Positions 8,401 to 18,214 of a stretch of 33,366 nt of DNA are shown one piece after another (position 1 is the stretch's first letter; every line of letters begins with the position of its first letter). The DNA is taken from assembly GCA_026417995.1 (NCBI GenBank), contig JAOACF010000009.1:1-33366 (forward strand), in the 5' to 3' direction. Below the pieces are notes generated by a model, which saw nothing but the letters and a program-made list of their open reading frames with translations, searched no databases and was not told the DNA's origin. The translations under genes and the position numbers were made by a program. This DNA is from Negativicutes bacterium. Lineage in GTDB: Bacteria > Bacillota > Negativicutes > Sporomusales > JAOACF01.

Positions 8401-9300
8401 TCACGCTTCGCCTTCTTCTACCAGCCGGATAAAGGCCAGTTCAGCCGGGTTTAATTCCTGATTGGCACGGGAAATCAACAAAAAATTGCGGTCAACGCTG
8501 TTTAACCGGTTGAGGCGCACTTCCGCGAGTCTGCCAGTTTTTAATTCGTCCTGTATGGCAACCGAGCTAATGAGCGAAAAGCCGATACGTTCCTCTACCG
8601 CCCGTTTTATCGATTCATGATTGGCCATCTCGATAACTGACTTAAACACTAAATTTTCTTGATAGAGAAACTTATCCACCACCGAACGCATACCGGAATC
8701 CTGCCTGGCATGAATAAAAATCGTCCCGTCGAGCAGTTCTTCCGGCTCTACCATGTCGCGGCCGCACCACTTATGTCCCGGCCAGACGATTAGCGAGAGC
8801 CTGTCCTGCGACACAGGAATAGAACGCAGCGTGGGATCGGCAAGCCAATTGAGATTGTGCCCAACCATCGCCAGATCCAGCACTTGATTGCGAACCAGAT
8901 CAACCATTTGATGCCCGTAACCGGCTTTAATCGATAGCTCAACCTGCGGGTAAAGCTCGCGGTAACGCCGCAAAATTGCAGGAAGCAAATATGTGCCGAC
9001 TGTCGATGAGGCGCCAACGCGAAGCCGGCCTTTCTTTAAAGTTTGCAACTCCTTAAGCTTATCAGGTATTGCTTTGATATTGGTCAGTATTTCCTTGGCG
9101 AGATCATAGAGTAGTCTACCCTCGGGAGTGACAATACACTTCTTGCCGCTACGGCTGAAAAGCAAAACACCATAGTATCGTTCCAGCGCGCCGATTTGCT
9201 GACTAACCGAGGACTGTGCCATATACAGGCACTCGGCCGCCCGGGCAAACGAGTTTTGTTCCACTACAATTCGAAAGGTTGCCAATTGTTGCCGTGACAT
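8401..9300 (-). CDS. LysR-family transcriptional regulator
   Basis: The 299-residue product has the LysR N-terminal helix-turn-helix (about 1-60: FARAAECLYMAQSSVSQQI) and a C-terminal periplasmic-binding-like effector domain starting near 90 (KKGRLRVGASSTVGTYLLP), which resembles the CysL/CbbR subgroup. The gene is divergent from the pyrophosphatase gene with 157 nt between start codons, the standard arrangement for control of the divergent gene, but this is inference. The ribosome site (GAGG, 8 nt before ATG) is weak. The effector is unknown. Confidence 0.9.
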   Translation of the reverse strand: MSRQQLATFRIVVEQNSFARAAECLYMAQSSVSQQIGALERYYGVLLFSRSGKKCIVTPEGRLLYDLAKEILTNIKAIPDKLKELQTLKKGRLRVGASSTVGTYLLPAILRRYRELYPQVELSIKAGYGHQMVDLVRNQVLDLAMVGHNLNWLADPTLRSIPVSQDRLSLIVWPGHKWCGRDMVEPEELLDGTIFIHARQDSGMRSVVDKFLYQENLVFKSVIEMANHESIKRAVEERIGFSLISSVAIQDELKTGRLAEVRLNRLNSVDRNFLLISRANQELNPAELAFIRLVEEGEA

Positions 9301-9365
9301 GGCTTAAGCCTCACGTGCACTTTATTCATAACATCAATCTTATTATTTTATTCAAATATTATATG

Positions 9366-9394
9366 TTGTATCCTATCGATCCTTCCTGTATAGT
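9366..9394 (+). promoter_or_regulatory. Candidate sigma-70-type promoter for the pyrophosphatase gene
   Basis: TTGTAT (9366-9371) and TATAGT (9389-9394) are separated by 17 nt. The -10 matches five of six consensus bases; the -35 is poor, as expected of a promoter needing an activator such as LysR. Downstream, 9405-9447 carries repeated TCTAG and AAATCTA elements of unknown meaning. Confidence 0.35.
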
Positions 9395-9457
9395 TATTAT
9401 ATCTTCTAGGAAATCTAGAAATCTACCGCACTAAATATCTAGGAGGGATTCTTACTA

Positions 9458-11458
9458 ATGGACTTATTGTATGTTGCACCAGTCACCGGCCTCGCAGCTC
9501 TGCTATTCGCAGGGTACCTCATGGCAAGCGTCCTCAGGCAAAGCCAGGGAACGCCTAAAATGAGAGAGCTTTCGGAAGCAATTTTCGAGGGCGCTATGGC
9601 ATACCTCAACCGTCAGTACAAGACCCTGATCCCGTTTACCATCGTTATATTTGCCATCCTGTTTTATGTGGACGGCTATAAATTGGCGGTATCCTTTCTG
9701 GTAGGGGCAATCTGTTCGGCTCTCGCCGGCTATGCCGGTATGACCGCAACCACCAAAGCCAATGCCCGTACTACCGAGGCGGCGCGCGACAGCTTAAACA
9801 AAGCGCTGAACGTATCCTTTAAGGCCGGCAGTGTCATGGGCATGTCGGTCGCCGGTCTTAGTCTGCTTGGAGTTTCCACCCTCTATATTCTCTTTCAGGA
9901 TCCCGTGGTGATCAACAGCTTCGCGTTTGGTGCCAGCGCCATCGCTTTCTTTGCCCGTGTAGGCGGCGGTATTTTCACCAAGGCCGCTGACGTGGGCGCC
10001 GACCTTGTCGGCAAAGTTGAGGCCGGCATACCGGAAGATGACCCGCGCAACCCGGCGGTAATTGCCGACAATGTCGGCGACAATGTCGGCGATACCGCTG
10101 GCATGGGCGCTGATTTGTTCGAATCTTATGCGGCTACCGCTATTGCTGCAATGCTGATCGGTAATTCCTTGTTTGGCATCAACGGCGTTCTTTTCCCGCT
10201 GCTCATTGGCGCAGCCGGTATTGCCGCTTCAATTGTCAGCACTTTTTTTGTACGCACAACCGATGACGGCGACCCGCAAAAAGCCTTAAACATGGGTCTT
10301 TGGGGAACAAACCTGATTACCGGCATCCTGGCTTATCTCCTGGCTTCAGCTTTATTCGGCTACAAAGGATTTGGCATCTTCATATCAATCGTCGCAGGCC
10401 TTGCAGTTAACATCATGATTGGCATGATAACCGAGTACTATACCTCGCATGCCAAGATGCCTACACGGGACATTGCCGACGCTTCCCAAACCGGCCCGGC
10501 TACCAACATCATTACAGGCATTGCAACCGGCCTTAAGAGCACCGCACTTCCCACCTTGGTTTTTGTATTAGCTACCTGGGTGGCATACACAATGGCCGGG
10601 ACATACGGTATAGCCATGGCGGCAATGGGCATGCTTTGCACTGCGGCAATGGTTGTCGCCGTAGACTCTTTCGGCCCGGTTGCCGATAATGCCGGCGGCA
10701 TTGCCGAAATGGCCGAGCTTGGTCCCGAAATCCGCAAGAAAACCGACAAACTTGATGCCGTAGGCAATACAACTGCCGCTATCGCTAAAGGCTTTGCCAT
10801 CGGTTCCGCCGCGCTTACCGCGCTCGCCCTCTTCGCCGCTTTCGCCGAAGAAATTACAAAAAACCCCAGCCTAAAAGCGCTTCTGGTTGATGGCGAACTC
10901 GTTGTCAACCTGACTGAGCCCAATGTAATTATCGGTGTCTTTCTTGGTGCAGCCGTACCCTTCCTGGTATGCGGCATCACCATGGAAGCAGTGGGCAAAG
11001 CTGCCTTCCAGATGATTGAAGAAGTTCGCCGTCAGTTCCGTGAAATCCCCGGCATTATGGAAGGCACCGGACGCCCCGATTATGCCAGCTGTGTTGATAT
11101 TAGCACCAAAGCTGCCATTAAAGAAATGCTAATTCCCGGCATCTGCGCCGTTGTTTCGCCAATTATAGTTGGCTTTGCTCTCGGCGCCAAAGCGCTGGCC
11201 GGTTTCCTGGCCGGCATCACCGCCGCAGGCGTTTTGCTGGCAATCTTCATGGCCAACTCGGGCGGAGCCTGGGATAACGCCAAGAAATACATTGAAACCG
11301 GCAAACTGGGCGGCAAAGGTACAGAAGCCCACGCTGCCGCCGTTATCGGCGATACGGTGGGCGACCCCTTCAAGGATACTTCCGGCCCGGCCATGAACCC
11401 CCTCATCAAAGTCGCCGGCACGATATCGCTTTTAATTGCGCCGATGCTGTTTTATTAA
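9458..11458 (+). CDS. hppA: Membrane-bound ion-translocating pyrophosphatase
   Basis: The 666-residue polytopic membrane protein couples pyrophosphate hydrolysis to H+ or Na+ export. The substrate-site signature is clear (DVGADLVGKVE, then DNVGDNVGDTAGMGADLFESY, and near the C terminus GDTVGDPFKDTSGPAMN). The GNTTAAIAKG segment has alanine where K+-independent enzymes have lysine, which points to the K+-dependent class. Whether it pumps H+ or Na+ is not something I can settle. GGAGGG precedes the ATG. It stands alone between a divergent LysR gene and a terminator, and would conserve energy from pyrophosphate released in biosynthesis, valuable to a fermenting anaerobe. Confidence 0.95.
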   Translation: MDLLYVAPVTGLAALLFAGYLMASVLRQSQGTPKMRELSEAIFEGAMAYLNRQYKTLIPFTIVIFAILFYVDGYKLAVSFLVGAICSALAGYAGMTATTKANARTTEAARDSLNKALNVSFKAGSVMGMSVAGLSLLGVSTLYILFQDPVVINSFAFGASAIAFFARVGGGIFTKAADVGADLVGKVEAGIPEDDPRNPAVIADNVGDNVGDTAGMGADLFESYAATAIAAMLIGNSLFGINGVLFPLLIGAAGIAASIVSTFFVRTTDDGDPQKALNMGLWGTNLITGILAYLLASALFGYKGFGIFISIVAGLAVNIMIGMITEYYTSHAKMPTRDIADASQTGPATNIITGIATGLKSTALPTLVFVLATWVAYTMAGTYGIAMAAMGMLCTAAMVVAVDSFGPVADNAGGIAEMAELGPEIRKKTDKLDAVGNTTAAIAKGFAIGSAALTALALFAAFAEEITKNPSLKALLVDGELVVNLTEPNVIIGVFLGAAVPFLVCGITMEAVGKAAFQMIEEVRRQFREIPGIMEGTGRPDYASCVDISTKAAIKEMLIPGICAVVSPIIVGFALGAKALAGFLAGITAAGVLLAIFMANSGGAWDNAKKYIETGKLGGKGTEAHAAAVIGDTVGDPFKDTSGPAMNPLIKVAGTISLLIAPMLFY

Positions 11459-11478
11459 TCACTGATAAGGCAACATGT

Positions 11479-11523
11479 AAAAAAAGACCATCCAAACTTT
11501 TACGGGTTGGATGGTCTTTTTTT
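11479..11523. terminator. Strong bidirectional terminator
   Basis: A perfect 10-bp stem (11486-11495 with 11507-11516, GACCATCCAA / TTGGATGGTC) is flanked by seven A on the left and at least seven T on the right. It works on both strands: for hppA from the left and for the nicotinate operon from the right, 27 nt beyond the chemoreceptor stop. Confidence 0.92.
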
Positions 11524-11549
11524 ACAACACTTTTGCTTTATGCTAACTT

Positions 11550-12398
11550 TTACAATTTCTCAGCAAGCCTATCTAAATCCTTGACTACGCCGCCAATTTC
11601 CTGTACAGTGCTAGCCACTTGTGCTATTGCTTCCGCCACTTGGGCAATAACCACTTCAATCTGGCTAATTTGCCGATAATTATTCTGACTGTCAGCCTGT
11701 ACGGTTTTAATGATGGATTCGATTTTTCTGATCGATTCATTGCTGTTTGCCGCCAGCTTACGAATTTCTTCCGCCACTACCCCGAAACCCCGTCCCTGAT
11801 CTCCCACCCGGGCAGCTTCTATAGCCGCATTTAGACCCAGTAGGTTTGTTTGTCCGGCAATATTTTTGATTATATCCAAAACTTGGTCTGTTTCGCGTAT
11901 CCTCGCTTGAGACTTTGCCGTGATTTCGGCAGCTTCGCGGCTTACGGCCGAAATTTCCTGGGATTGAGCCGAGATCTCCTCAGTTGTTGCAGCTAAGGAA
12001 GTGATACTGTCAAGCAGTTTAGCGGCCATATGCTGTACTTGCTCTTGGCGTTCCACAGGTTGGGTAATAGCAACCGCCCCAATAACATCGCCGACGGAGT
12101 TGGTAACCGGTATGGCTGTTGCTATGTATGGCAAACCATATAAAGAGCTATCGAAGCGCATATCAATCCGGCGATTTTCGTGAATAGCGCGGTATACGCC
12201 GCTGCCCGGTTTCAGCGCAGCATGGAACGGTACTTTCAAATCCAGGCGCTGCCCCGGTTTGTACAAGAGAAACTTTTCCCTGTCGGTTAATGTTACACCA
12301 GCATCCGGGTCTAAGGCTTGCTGAATAATGGGCAGGGTATGCAATAACATATCTAACAGTCGCTCATCTTGCGATTGCATGACCTTCTCCTCTTCCAT
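11550..12398 (-). CDS. Small soluble methyl-accepting chemotaxis-type receptor
   Basis: The 282-residue product has no membrane segment. The N-terminal 120 or so residues form a small sensory module ([20 protein letters not shown], then an [16 protein letters not shown] strand pair). The rest is a short chemoreceptor signalling helix pair with the hairpin tip [32 protein letters not shown], which contacts CheA and CheW. Cytoplasmic receptors of this size are common in anaerobic Bacillota. It is the last gene of the nicotinate operon, so sensing nicotinate or a pathway intermediate is a reasonable inference. The start at 12398 (GGAGGAG upstream) overlaps dml by 35 nt; an ATG at 12380 also has a good ribosome site. 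Confidence 0.88.
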   Translation of the reverse strand: MEEEKVMQSQDERLLDMLLHTLPIIQQALDPDAGVTLTDREKFLLYKPGQRLDLKVPFHAALKPGSGVYRAIHENRRIDMRFDSSLYGLPYIATAIPVTNSVGDVIGAVAITQPVERQEQVQHMAAKLLDSITSLAATTEEISAQSQEISAVSREAAEITAKSQARIRETDQVLDIIKNIAGQTNLLGLNAAIEAARVGDQGRGFGVVAEEIRKLAANSNESIRKIESIIKTVQADSQNNYRQISQIEVVIAQVAEAIAQVASTVQEIGGVVKDLDRLAEKL

Positions 12399-13287
12399 CT
12401 TTCTCCTCCGATTGCTGCTTCACATATTTGCTCTCAAGTTCTCTAATCTTTGTCAGGCCAATGAGCTCATTAAAGTCATTGAATGTTATCATTTCATTCA
12501 TTATTCCCGCAGTCGTACCTGTTGCTTTGAGTTCTTCCATTAATCTGATGACGGCCTTAGTTACGATATAAGTTGATGCTGTAGGGAAAATAACAATGTT
12601 ATAGCCAATTCGCTCCAGTTGCGTCACGGGGAGAAACGGCGTGCGTCCGCCCTCGACCATGTTAGCCAATACCGGTACTTTAAAGAAACTTGTGATCCGT
12701 TTCATCTCATCCACTGTTTCCGGCGATTCTACAAACAGCAAGTCGGCGCCAGCTTCTTCATAGGCTTTTGCCCGCTCAAGTGCTTCGTCAATTCCATGAA
12801 CAGTCCGCGCATCGGTGCGGGCGATAATTACCAGATCAGGATCTTGTCTGGTATCTACCGCTGCTTTAATTTTTCCGATCATTTCTTCCTTAGAAACAAC
12901 CTGACGTCCGGTCATATGGCCGCATTTCTTCGGCGCTACCTGGTCTTCAAGTTGAATTGCCGCAACTCCGGCTTTTTCATACTCCCGGACGGTGCGCATT
13001 ACATTGATGGCGTTGCCAAAACCGGTATCCGCGTCGGCAACGACCGGTACATTTACAGCTTCAACCATATTGGCCGCTCTGGTTACCATTTCACTCATGG
13101 TCAGCAGGCCTACGTCAGGCTTGCCTAAATGACTGGCCGCCTGGCCGTAGCCGGTCATATAGACAACCGGAAATCCGACTCTTTCAATAATCCTGGCAGT
13201 AAGCACATCATGAGCGCCGGGGGCAACCACGATTTCTTTTGCAGCTAACAGTTGCCGGAGAATAGTTGTTTTCTTCACTGAATTCAC
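12364..13287 (-). CDS. dml: 2,3-dimethylmalate lyase
   Basis: The product belongs to the isocitrate lyase/PEP mutase superfamily. It is expected to cleave (2R,3S)-2,3-dimethylmalate to propionate and pyruvate, the last step of nicotinate fermentation. Visible are the metal-binding DADTGFGN (Asp85, Asp87), QLEDQ and the catalytic-loop motif KKCGH (120-124, Cys122). At 307 residues it is slightly longer than I recall for the E. barkeri enzyme, owing to a charged C-terminal tail that overlaps the chemoreceptor gene. The start is a GTG: either 13287, which overlaps the previous stop by 4 nt, or 13278, which has the better-spaced AGGGAAGGG. The context makes methylisocitrate or oxaloacetate lyase unlikely. 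Confidence 0.93.
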   Translation of the reverse strand: MNSVKKTTILRQLLAAKEIVVAPGAHDVLTARIIERVGFPVVYMTGYGQAASHLGKPDVGLLTMSEMVTRAANMVEAVNVPVVADADTGFGNAINVMRTVREYEKAGVAAIQLEDQVAPKKCGHMTGRQVVSKEEMIGKIKAAVDTRQDPDLVIIARTDARTVHGIDEALERAKAYEEAGADLLFVESPETVDEMKRITSFFKVPVLANMVEGGRTPFLPVTQLERIGYNIVIFPTASTYIVTKAVIRLMEELKATGTTAGIMNEMITFNDFNELIGLTKIRELESKYVKQQSEEKDGRGEGHAIAR

Positions 13288-14714
13288 CCTTCCCTCAACC
13301 CAAAATATCGTTTGGCAAATCTGAGGGCACGGTCGGCATAGTGCTGAGATAATGCCCCCACAGCGTACAATGCATATTGCTCGTCGATTATGAATTCCGG
13401 CTCAGTCGGCAGCAGAGAGATGCCCGGGTTTTTAAAGGCCTGTTCCAAGATAAACCGTCGCGTCCCGGGGTCTAAATGCGTAAATATGCCGCCAACGGCG
13501 ATCACATAGCGCACGCGCCGAAGATCACGCCCGATGGGCGTTCCCGGCGTTATTCCCAATACCGGGTTGAATTCCTGGGATAAGTATCCGGCATGCCGCT
13601 TGAGCGCAACCTCAATAGCGCTAGCCGCTAAGGCAATATCAAAGTCACGATCACGCTCAGTCCTGGCTATGTGTCCCGGGTTTTTCTCCAAAAAAGCGGC
13701 GTATTCTGTAACTTCCTCAGCCAATTCTTCTTCGGCCTTGCCGATCTTCGCCAGCACCCCAAGCGGCCCCACCGTCTCCACGATGCCGGTCGCGCTTACC
13801 CGCAGCCCTAAGTTACCTTCAACCGTACGGTAGGAAGGCTGCTTTTCGTTATTAATAACCAATCCCCTTTCTTCAATCGACAGGTTTTCCAGTTCGGGCA
13901 GCACCGAATGAATATCGGTGGTGGCGCCGCCAATATCAACAACCAGCACATCGCCAACACCCTCCTGCCGGAATGTTCCTTTCGCCAGAAGCTCCGCACC
14001 GAGCAGCACCGCACCGGGAGTTGGCGTCACTTTGCCGTTCGATACCAAAGCCAACAATTTGTTAAGGCCTTTTGCCCGGGTGATTTGTTTGATAAATTGC
14101 TCGTGAATAGCTTCGCGGGCGGGCTTAACCTTAAGTTCATGAATTGTTGGCATAACGTTAGGAACCCGTATGGTCGCAATCCCGCCGGCGGTTAGTATTT
14201 CTGACGCTGTCGGCTGCACCTCTTTATTCGCGGCGAGGATCACTACCGCTTTAATTTGCGTCTGAACGATGATTTTAGCGTTAGTCAGTACCGAATCCTG
14301 GTCGCCGCCGTCCGTCCCGCCGGCCAGCAGAATAATGTCCGGCTGAATTTCCCGCAGTACCTGCAGGCGGTATTCCGGCGGGTCCTCCTGACTGATTACT
14401 TCCAGCACCCGCGCACCCGCGCTCATAGCCACCTCTTTGGCAGCTTTAGCCGTAACGCGCGGCATATATCCGAGCGCTACCATGCGAAGGCCGCCGGCCG
14501 CGCTGCTGGTAGAAAACACCTTGACGTCCGGGGATATAGCAACTCCCCTGTCTATCAATATTTGTTTTGCCGCGCGCACGCCATTTTCAATATTATCTAT
14601 TGTCGTCAGCGCCTGTGAACGCCCGCACAAAATCAGGTCATCCTGCTGCATTAGAAACGCGCAAAGCTTGGTATACGTGCTGCCCACATCGAAAACAAGC
14701 ACATTGGCTTCCAT
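13284..14714 (-). CDS. GlmL/MutL-family ATPase, probable B12-mutase maintenance protein
   Basis: The 476-residue product has the ASKHA (actin/Hsp70-like) nucleotide-binding pattern of the GlmL/MutL family: phosphate-1 loop VFDVGSTYTKLCAF at the N terminus, AGGTDGGDQDS in the middle and phosphate-2 VVDIGGATTDIHSV. Family members are encoded between the subunits of glutamate mutase or ornithine aminomutase and are thought to help reactivate or load the B12 enzyme. Here it follows mii and mgm by 19 nt, which suggests it serves 2-methyleneglutarate mutase. I chose ATG 14714 (AGGGGG upstream) over an in-frame extension to 14789 that would lie inside mii. Confidence 0.85.
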   Translation of the reverse strand: MEANVLVFDVGSTYTKLCAFLMQQDDLILCGRSQALTTIDNIENGVRAAKQILIDRGVAISPDVKVFSTSSAAGGLRMVALGYMPRVTAKAAKEVAMSAGARVLEVISQEDPPEYRLQVLREIQPDIILLAGGTDGGDQDSVLTNAKIIVQTQIKAVVILAANKEVQPTASEILTAGGIATIRVPNVMPTIHELKVKPAREAIHEQFIKQITRAKGLNKLLALVSNGKVTPTPGAVLLGAELLAKGTFRQEGVGDVLVVDIGGATTDIHSVLPELENLSIEERGLVINNEKQPSYRTVEGNLGLRVSATGIVETVGPLGVLAKIGKAEEELAEEVTEYAAFLEKNPGHIARTERDRDFDIALAASAIEVALKRHAGYLSQEFNPVLGITPGTPIGRDLRRVRYVIAVGGIFTHLDPGTRRFILEQAFKNPGISLLPTEPEFIIDEQYALYAVGALSQHYADRALRFAKRYFGLREG

Positions 14715-14733
14715 GATTTTTCCCCCTGGTGTA

Positions 14734-15867
14734 CTATGCATTGCGCACAAAAACATACCCTTCCATAATCCGGCGCGCAGTTCTGGCAAATGCAGCCCGG
14801 ATCAGCTTACCGTTTTTAAATGAAGCTTCGACTTCAATAACGCCAGCGGGGTGACCGATCCTGATGACATCGATAGCATCGATGTGCGGAATAGCTTCAT
14901 GCACAATGGTGCCGGGTATTTTGGCAGCGGCGCCGGTGCAAGCCGTGCCAGTTCCCGGATAGGTTTTATGGAGCACTTGCATGAACATCATGCGGGAGCA
15001 AAAATCGACCTGATCTTTGGTGATGGTGCGGCCGGAAGTAAAATCAACGTAATCCCGGGCCGGAGCGACAAAAGCGATCATGGGAAAGGCCGGGCTTTTC
15101 GCTGTAGCCGCTTCTATATCAGGCGCCATGCCGATCATCACAGTAGCTTTGGCGCGAATTTCTTCCAGCAGCTTGAGCAGCTTCTGGTTACCGTTGACTT
15201 CCTGCGGCGTTTCCCCGCCGGTCATGCCGATGTCTTTTGCCCGAATAAAGACGCAGGGATTGGAGACATCAACGATGGATATATCAAGCGGCCCAATAGT
15301 AGTCTCAATTGTATCCACCGGCTTGCCGGTCGGCAGCATTTTGCCTGTCACCGAACCGGTAGTATCGTAAAAGTCCATCATGATTTTTGCACCGGTTCCC
15401 GGTACCCCGTCAATCCGACAGTCGCCCTTAACTTTCGCCAATCCACCTTCTGTCGGCACTTCGGCGACTAAAATTTTGCCTGTATTGGTATTGTGAATCC
15501 TCACAGTTGTAATTGGCTCCCGTGCAATTACAAAACCTTCATCAATAGCATACGGTCCAACGGCTGACGAGATATTGCCGCAATTGCCCGAGTAATCGAT
15601 ATAGGGCGTATTGATGCTTACCTGCCCAAACGTATAATCAATGTCTGCTTCAGGATGGGTTGAGGGGCCGATAATGGCAAGTTTGCTGGTGAGCGGATCA
15701 GCGCCGGCCAAGCCATCGATCTGGCGAACATCAGGACTGCCAAAGATTTCAAGAATTAATTTGTCGCGAGCCTCTTTGTCTTTCGGTATGTGGTTTTCTT
15801 TCAGGAAAATAGCCTTGCTGGTGCCCCCCCGCATAATCGTACAGGGAATCCGTGTCATATCTGCCAT
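14734..15867 (-). CDS. mii: 3-methylitaconate delta-isomerase (PrpF family)
   Basis: The 377-residue product is a PrpF-family isomerase with a diaminopimelate epimerase-like fold. It should convert (R)-3-methylitaconate to 2,3-dimethylmaleate. Diagnostic parts are the N-terminal IPCTIMRGGTSKAIFL, GNCGNISSAVGPYAID in the first half, and GTACTGAAAKIPGT in the second half. The start codon overlaps the mgm stop (TAATG), showing tight translational coupling to the mutase that makes its substrate. PrpF proteins also act in the methylcitrate cycle, but the neighbours decide for the nicotinate pathway. Confidence 0.94.
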   Translation of the reverse strand: MADMTRIPCTIMRGGTSKAIFLKENHIPKDKEARDKLILEIFGSPDVRQIDGLAGADPLTSKLAIIGPSTHPEADIDYTFGQVSINTPYIDYSGNCGNISSAVGPYAIDEGFVIAREPITTVRIHNTNTGKILVAEVPTEGGLAKVKGDCRIDGVPGTGAKIMMDFYDTTGSVTGKMLPTGKPVDTIETTIGPLDISIVDVSNPCVFIRAKDIGMTGGETPQEVNGNQKLLKLLEEIRAKATVMIGMAPDIEAATAKSPAFPMIAFVAPARDYVDFTSGRTITKDQVDFCSRMMFMQVLHKTYPGTGTACTGAAAKIPGTIVHEAIPHIDAIDVIRIGHPAGVIEVEASFKNGKLIRAAFARTARRIMEGYVFVRNA

Positions 15868-17711
15868 TACATCCCTCTCCTTTCAAGTTCCCGCTCCACC
15901 CAGGCAACGCATTTTGCCGGATCGGTACCCGGCCCGAAGAAAGCGTCCACGCCTAAGAAAGCAGTTCCTTCCGTTTGGATTTTTGTTTCGTAAGTTGAGT
16001 GTTCTTCTTCTTTTTCCGCAATACGCCCGCCGGCAATAAGCACCACCTTATCCCTGAGACCCAAGTCCTGTAGGCGCCTGTCTACCCGCGGGAAGAGCTC
16101 GCGTCCCAAGCCCAGCAGATTGCCGACACCTACAATATCCGCCTTGGCTTCGGCTGCCACTTCAGCCACCGTTTCCGGCAAATTCATGCCGCGCAGGTAG
16201 ATAACCTCGAATCCGGCTTTTTCGAAAGCTTCGCGGATTAAATTAACTCCCATTACATGCGCATCTGCGCCTACGGTGGCCAGCACCATCTTCTGCTTGC
16301 GCGTAGGTTTCGTTTCCGGCACGACCTCAACCGGCTCGGCCGTTACCGCTACGCGTTTTTCGTCAACGCCTATGGGAGTGAATCCCGGCACATACCGTTT
16401 TATTCCGTCCCGGTCACGGTGCGTTTTGACATGGCGTTTAAGATCCCAGCCGCCGGCACGCGGCGCATCCATGATACCCGATTTTCCTGCCCTGACAATC
16501 AAATCGACTAATTCATCGATACCGTATTGGCGCCAAAACTTAGCATTTATGTCACCGGGCACAAGGGATTTAACGCCCAGCACGCTCTCTAATACGGCCA
16601 TTGCCTCGTCCAATATCTCGTTTTTGCGAATTTCAATATAAGGATCATGAATATCAATCGGCACTGTATTGCTGAATACATCATGCGTGGCCCACATCGC
16701 TTTCGCCATCGAAGCCCCTGTAGGTATTCCCACCGATTCTGCCGCTTTCGGACGGTAAAAATTCGCCTTGCCCAGTTTGGCGCTGATTGCCATGCGGGCA
16801 AAATGCGCGGCCTCAGCGATCAGGTCTGCCGGCGGGTTTTGGAAGGTTTCGGGTACGACAATCAGGCTGGAACTCCACATCGTCTCCTTGAAAGCCCGCA
16901 TGGCCGCAAGGTCGGCTAACAAGTTATAGCCGGCAACATTCATTTGCAAAGCGCTGAGTTCCGGCGGCAAACCGGCCAAAATACCCAAACCTTCAGCCAG
17001 CAGGCACATAGCCAGCGCCATTCCATCTGTGCCGCCAATGTTATTTAGATGTTTATGCGACTCGATCTGCACAAAAATTTTATTCTCGGCGCAAATTTCC
17101 AGCGCTTTTACGCCGTTAACCACTTTGGTGCGGTAATCATGGATGCCTCTGCCGCCAAAGTGAACATGGATGACCGGACCAATATCCGTTCCGTCAAAAC
17201 CGGCAATAAAAGCATTCAGTATAGATAAATGCGGTGTGTCGCCCGTGGCATTAATCCGCATCGGATGAACAGCGCCGCCACCAAGCTTTACCAGTTCACG
17301 CTCCCCTTGCGGCGTGATGCCGCCTTTGCCGCGCGATTGTTCAATAAGTTCCCTGCCATTTAACGGGTCAATATGGCGGGTGGCTTCTGAGTGAACAAAA
17401 TGGAAGATGGTCGTGCCCAATTTGTCCGCCATATTGTACATTTCAAGCGATTCTTTATAGGTTTCCTCCGCCGTATTGCGGCCAAGAATGGGGTTTTGCA
17501 CCGGAATTCCTGTTTCTTCCGCTTTTTTGCCCAATTCATAAATCCGGTAGCCGCTGCGGACAACGCCGCACACTTCCCGCGGGTACGGTGCGGGCAGACC
17601 GCTTATGGATCCGTCTTTGCCAACCTCCGGCATGGGTACGCCAAAAACCTGCTCGTAAGCTTTAACCCGCTCATAATCCTCTGTAATAATATTCATGGTT
17701 CTCTCTTGCAT
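15867..17711 (-). CDS. mgm: 2-methyleneglutarate mutase (coenzyme B12-dependent)
   Basis: At 614 residues the product has the size of the E. barkeri mutase. It catalyses the carbon-skeleton rearrangement of 2-methyleneglutarate to (R)-3-methylitaconate with adenosylcobalamin. Residues 1-450 form the catalytic part. A linker rich in Pro, Glu and Lys (about 455-473) leads to a C-terminal cobalamin-binding domain with the base-off motif DxHxxG at Asp483-His485-Gly488, followed by GVGNLLG and [18 protein letters not shown] lies 8 nt before the ATG. No B12 riboswitch is evident in the operon, so cofactor supply must be controlled elsewhere. Confidence 0.96.
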   Translation of the reverse strand: MQERTMNIITEDYERVKAYEQVFGVPMPEVGKDGSISGLPAPYPREVCGVVRSGYRIYELGKKAEETGIPVQNPILGRNTAEETYKESLEMYNMADKLGTTIFHFVHSEATRHIDPLNGRELIEQSRGKGGITPQGERELVKLGGGAVHPMRINATGDTPHLSILNAFIAGFDGTDIGPVIHVHFGGRGIHDYRTKVVNGVKALEICAENKIFVQIESHKHLNNIGGTDGMALAMCLLAEGLGILAGLPPELSALQMNVAGYNLLADLAAMRAFKETMWSSSLIVVPETFQNPPADLIAEAAHFARMAISAKLGKANFYRPKAAESVGIPTGASMAKAMWATHDVFSNTVPIDIHDPYIEIRKNEILDEAMAVLESVLGVKSLVPGDINAKFWRQYGIDELVDLIVRAGKSGIMDAPRAGGWDLKRHVKTHRDRDGIKRYVPGFTPIGVDEKRVAVTAEPVEVVPETKPTRKQKMVLATVGADAHVMGVNLIREAFEKAGFEVIYLRGMNLPETVAEVAAEAKADIVGVGNLLGLGRELFPRVDRRLQDLGLRDKVVLIAGGRIAEKEEEHSTYETKIQTEGTAFLGVDAFFGPGTDPAKCVAWVERELERRGM

Positions 17712-17722
17712 CGTTTTTCCTC

Positions 17723-18214
17723 CTAGTTTACGCCAAGTTCTTGTCTAACCCGATTGATGAGTCCGCCGGCCCGTATGGTTTCCAAGGTATTCGCCGATAG
17801 CGGTTTACCCTTAAGCACTGCATCCTTAAGGATGATTTCCCCTGTTTCCAGATTGGCTTCAATGATGTCCCCGCTCTGTATGTGTCCGGCTGTTTCGGCA
17901 ACCAGCACCGGCAGGCCGATATTGATAGCATTGCGGCGGAAGATTCGCGCAAAAGAGCCCGCGATAACCAGACCGACCCCCGCCCCCTTTAACGCTACCG
18001 GGGCTTGCTCCCGGCTCGAACCGCAGCCGAAATTCTTGCCAGCGATGATAATGTCACCTTCCTGGACTTTAGCTGCAAAATCGGGAACTGAACTTCCGGC
18101 CATTGCAAATTTGGGTAAATTGGCAACTTCCTCTGCCATAGCGTAGCCTGGCAATATTTGATCGGTATCGACATTATTGCCAAATACCCAGGCACGTCCT
18201 CGCAAAATGCTCAT
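17723..18214 (-). CDS. dmdB: 2,3-dimethylmalate dehydratase, small subunit
   Basis: The 163-residue product is the aconitase-family swivel domain, similar to LeuD. It shows the N-terminal [19 protein letters not shown] and the substrate-binding [21 protein letters not shown] loop. With DmdA it hydrates dimethylmaleate to (2R,3S)-2,3-dimethylmalate. The start codon overlaps the dmdA stop by 4 nt, so the subunits are translated in step. Sequence alone could be read as isopropylmalate isomerase; the surrounding pathway genes argue against that. Confidence 0.94.
   Translation of the reverse strand: MSILRGRAWVFGNNVDTDQILPGYAMAEEVANLPKFAMAGSSVPDFAAKVQEGDIIIAGKNFGCGSSREQAPVALKGAGVGLVIAGSFARIFRRNAINIGLPVLVAETAGHIQSGDIIEANLETGEIILKDAVLKGKPLSANTLETIRAGGLINRVRQELGVN

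Noticed and set aside
9366-9450. Repeated TCTAG/AAATCTA elements before hppA as a defined operator or riboswitch
   Set aside because: The repeats are short, imperfectly spaced and AT-rich; no stable conserved RNA fold was recognised.
12364-13287. dml as methylisocitrate lyase, with mii as PrpF of the methylcitrate cycle
   Set aside because: No methylcitrate synthase or dehydratase genes are nearby, while mgm, hmd, hgd, ena and ndh genes are all present.
14715-14789. N-terminal extension of the GlmL/MutL-type protein to 14789
   Set aside because: It lies inside the mii coding region, lacks family similarity, and a good ribosome site supports ATG 14714.
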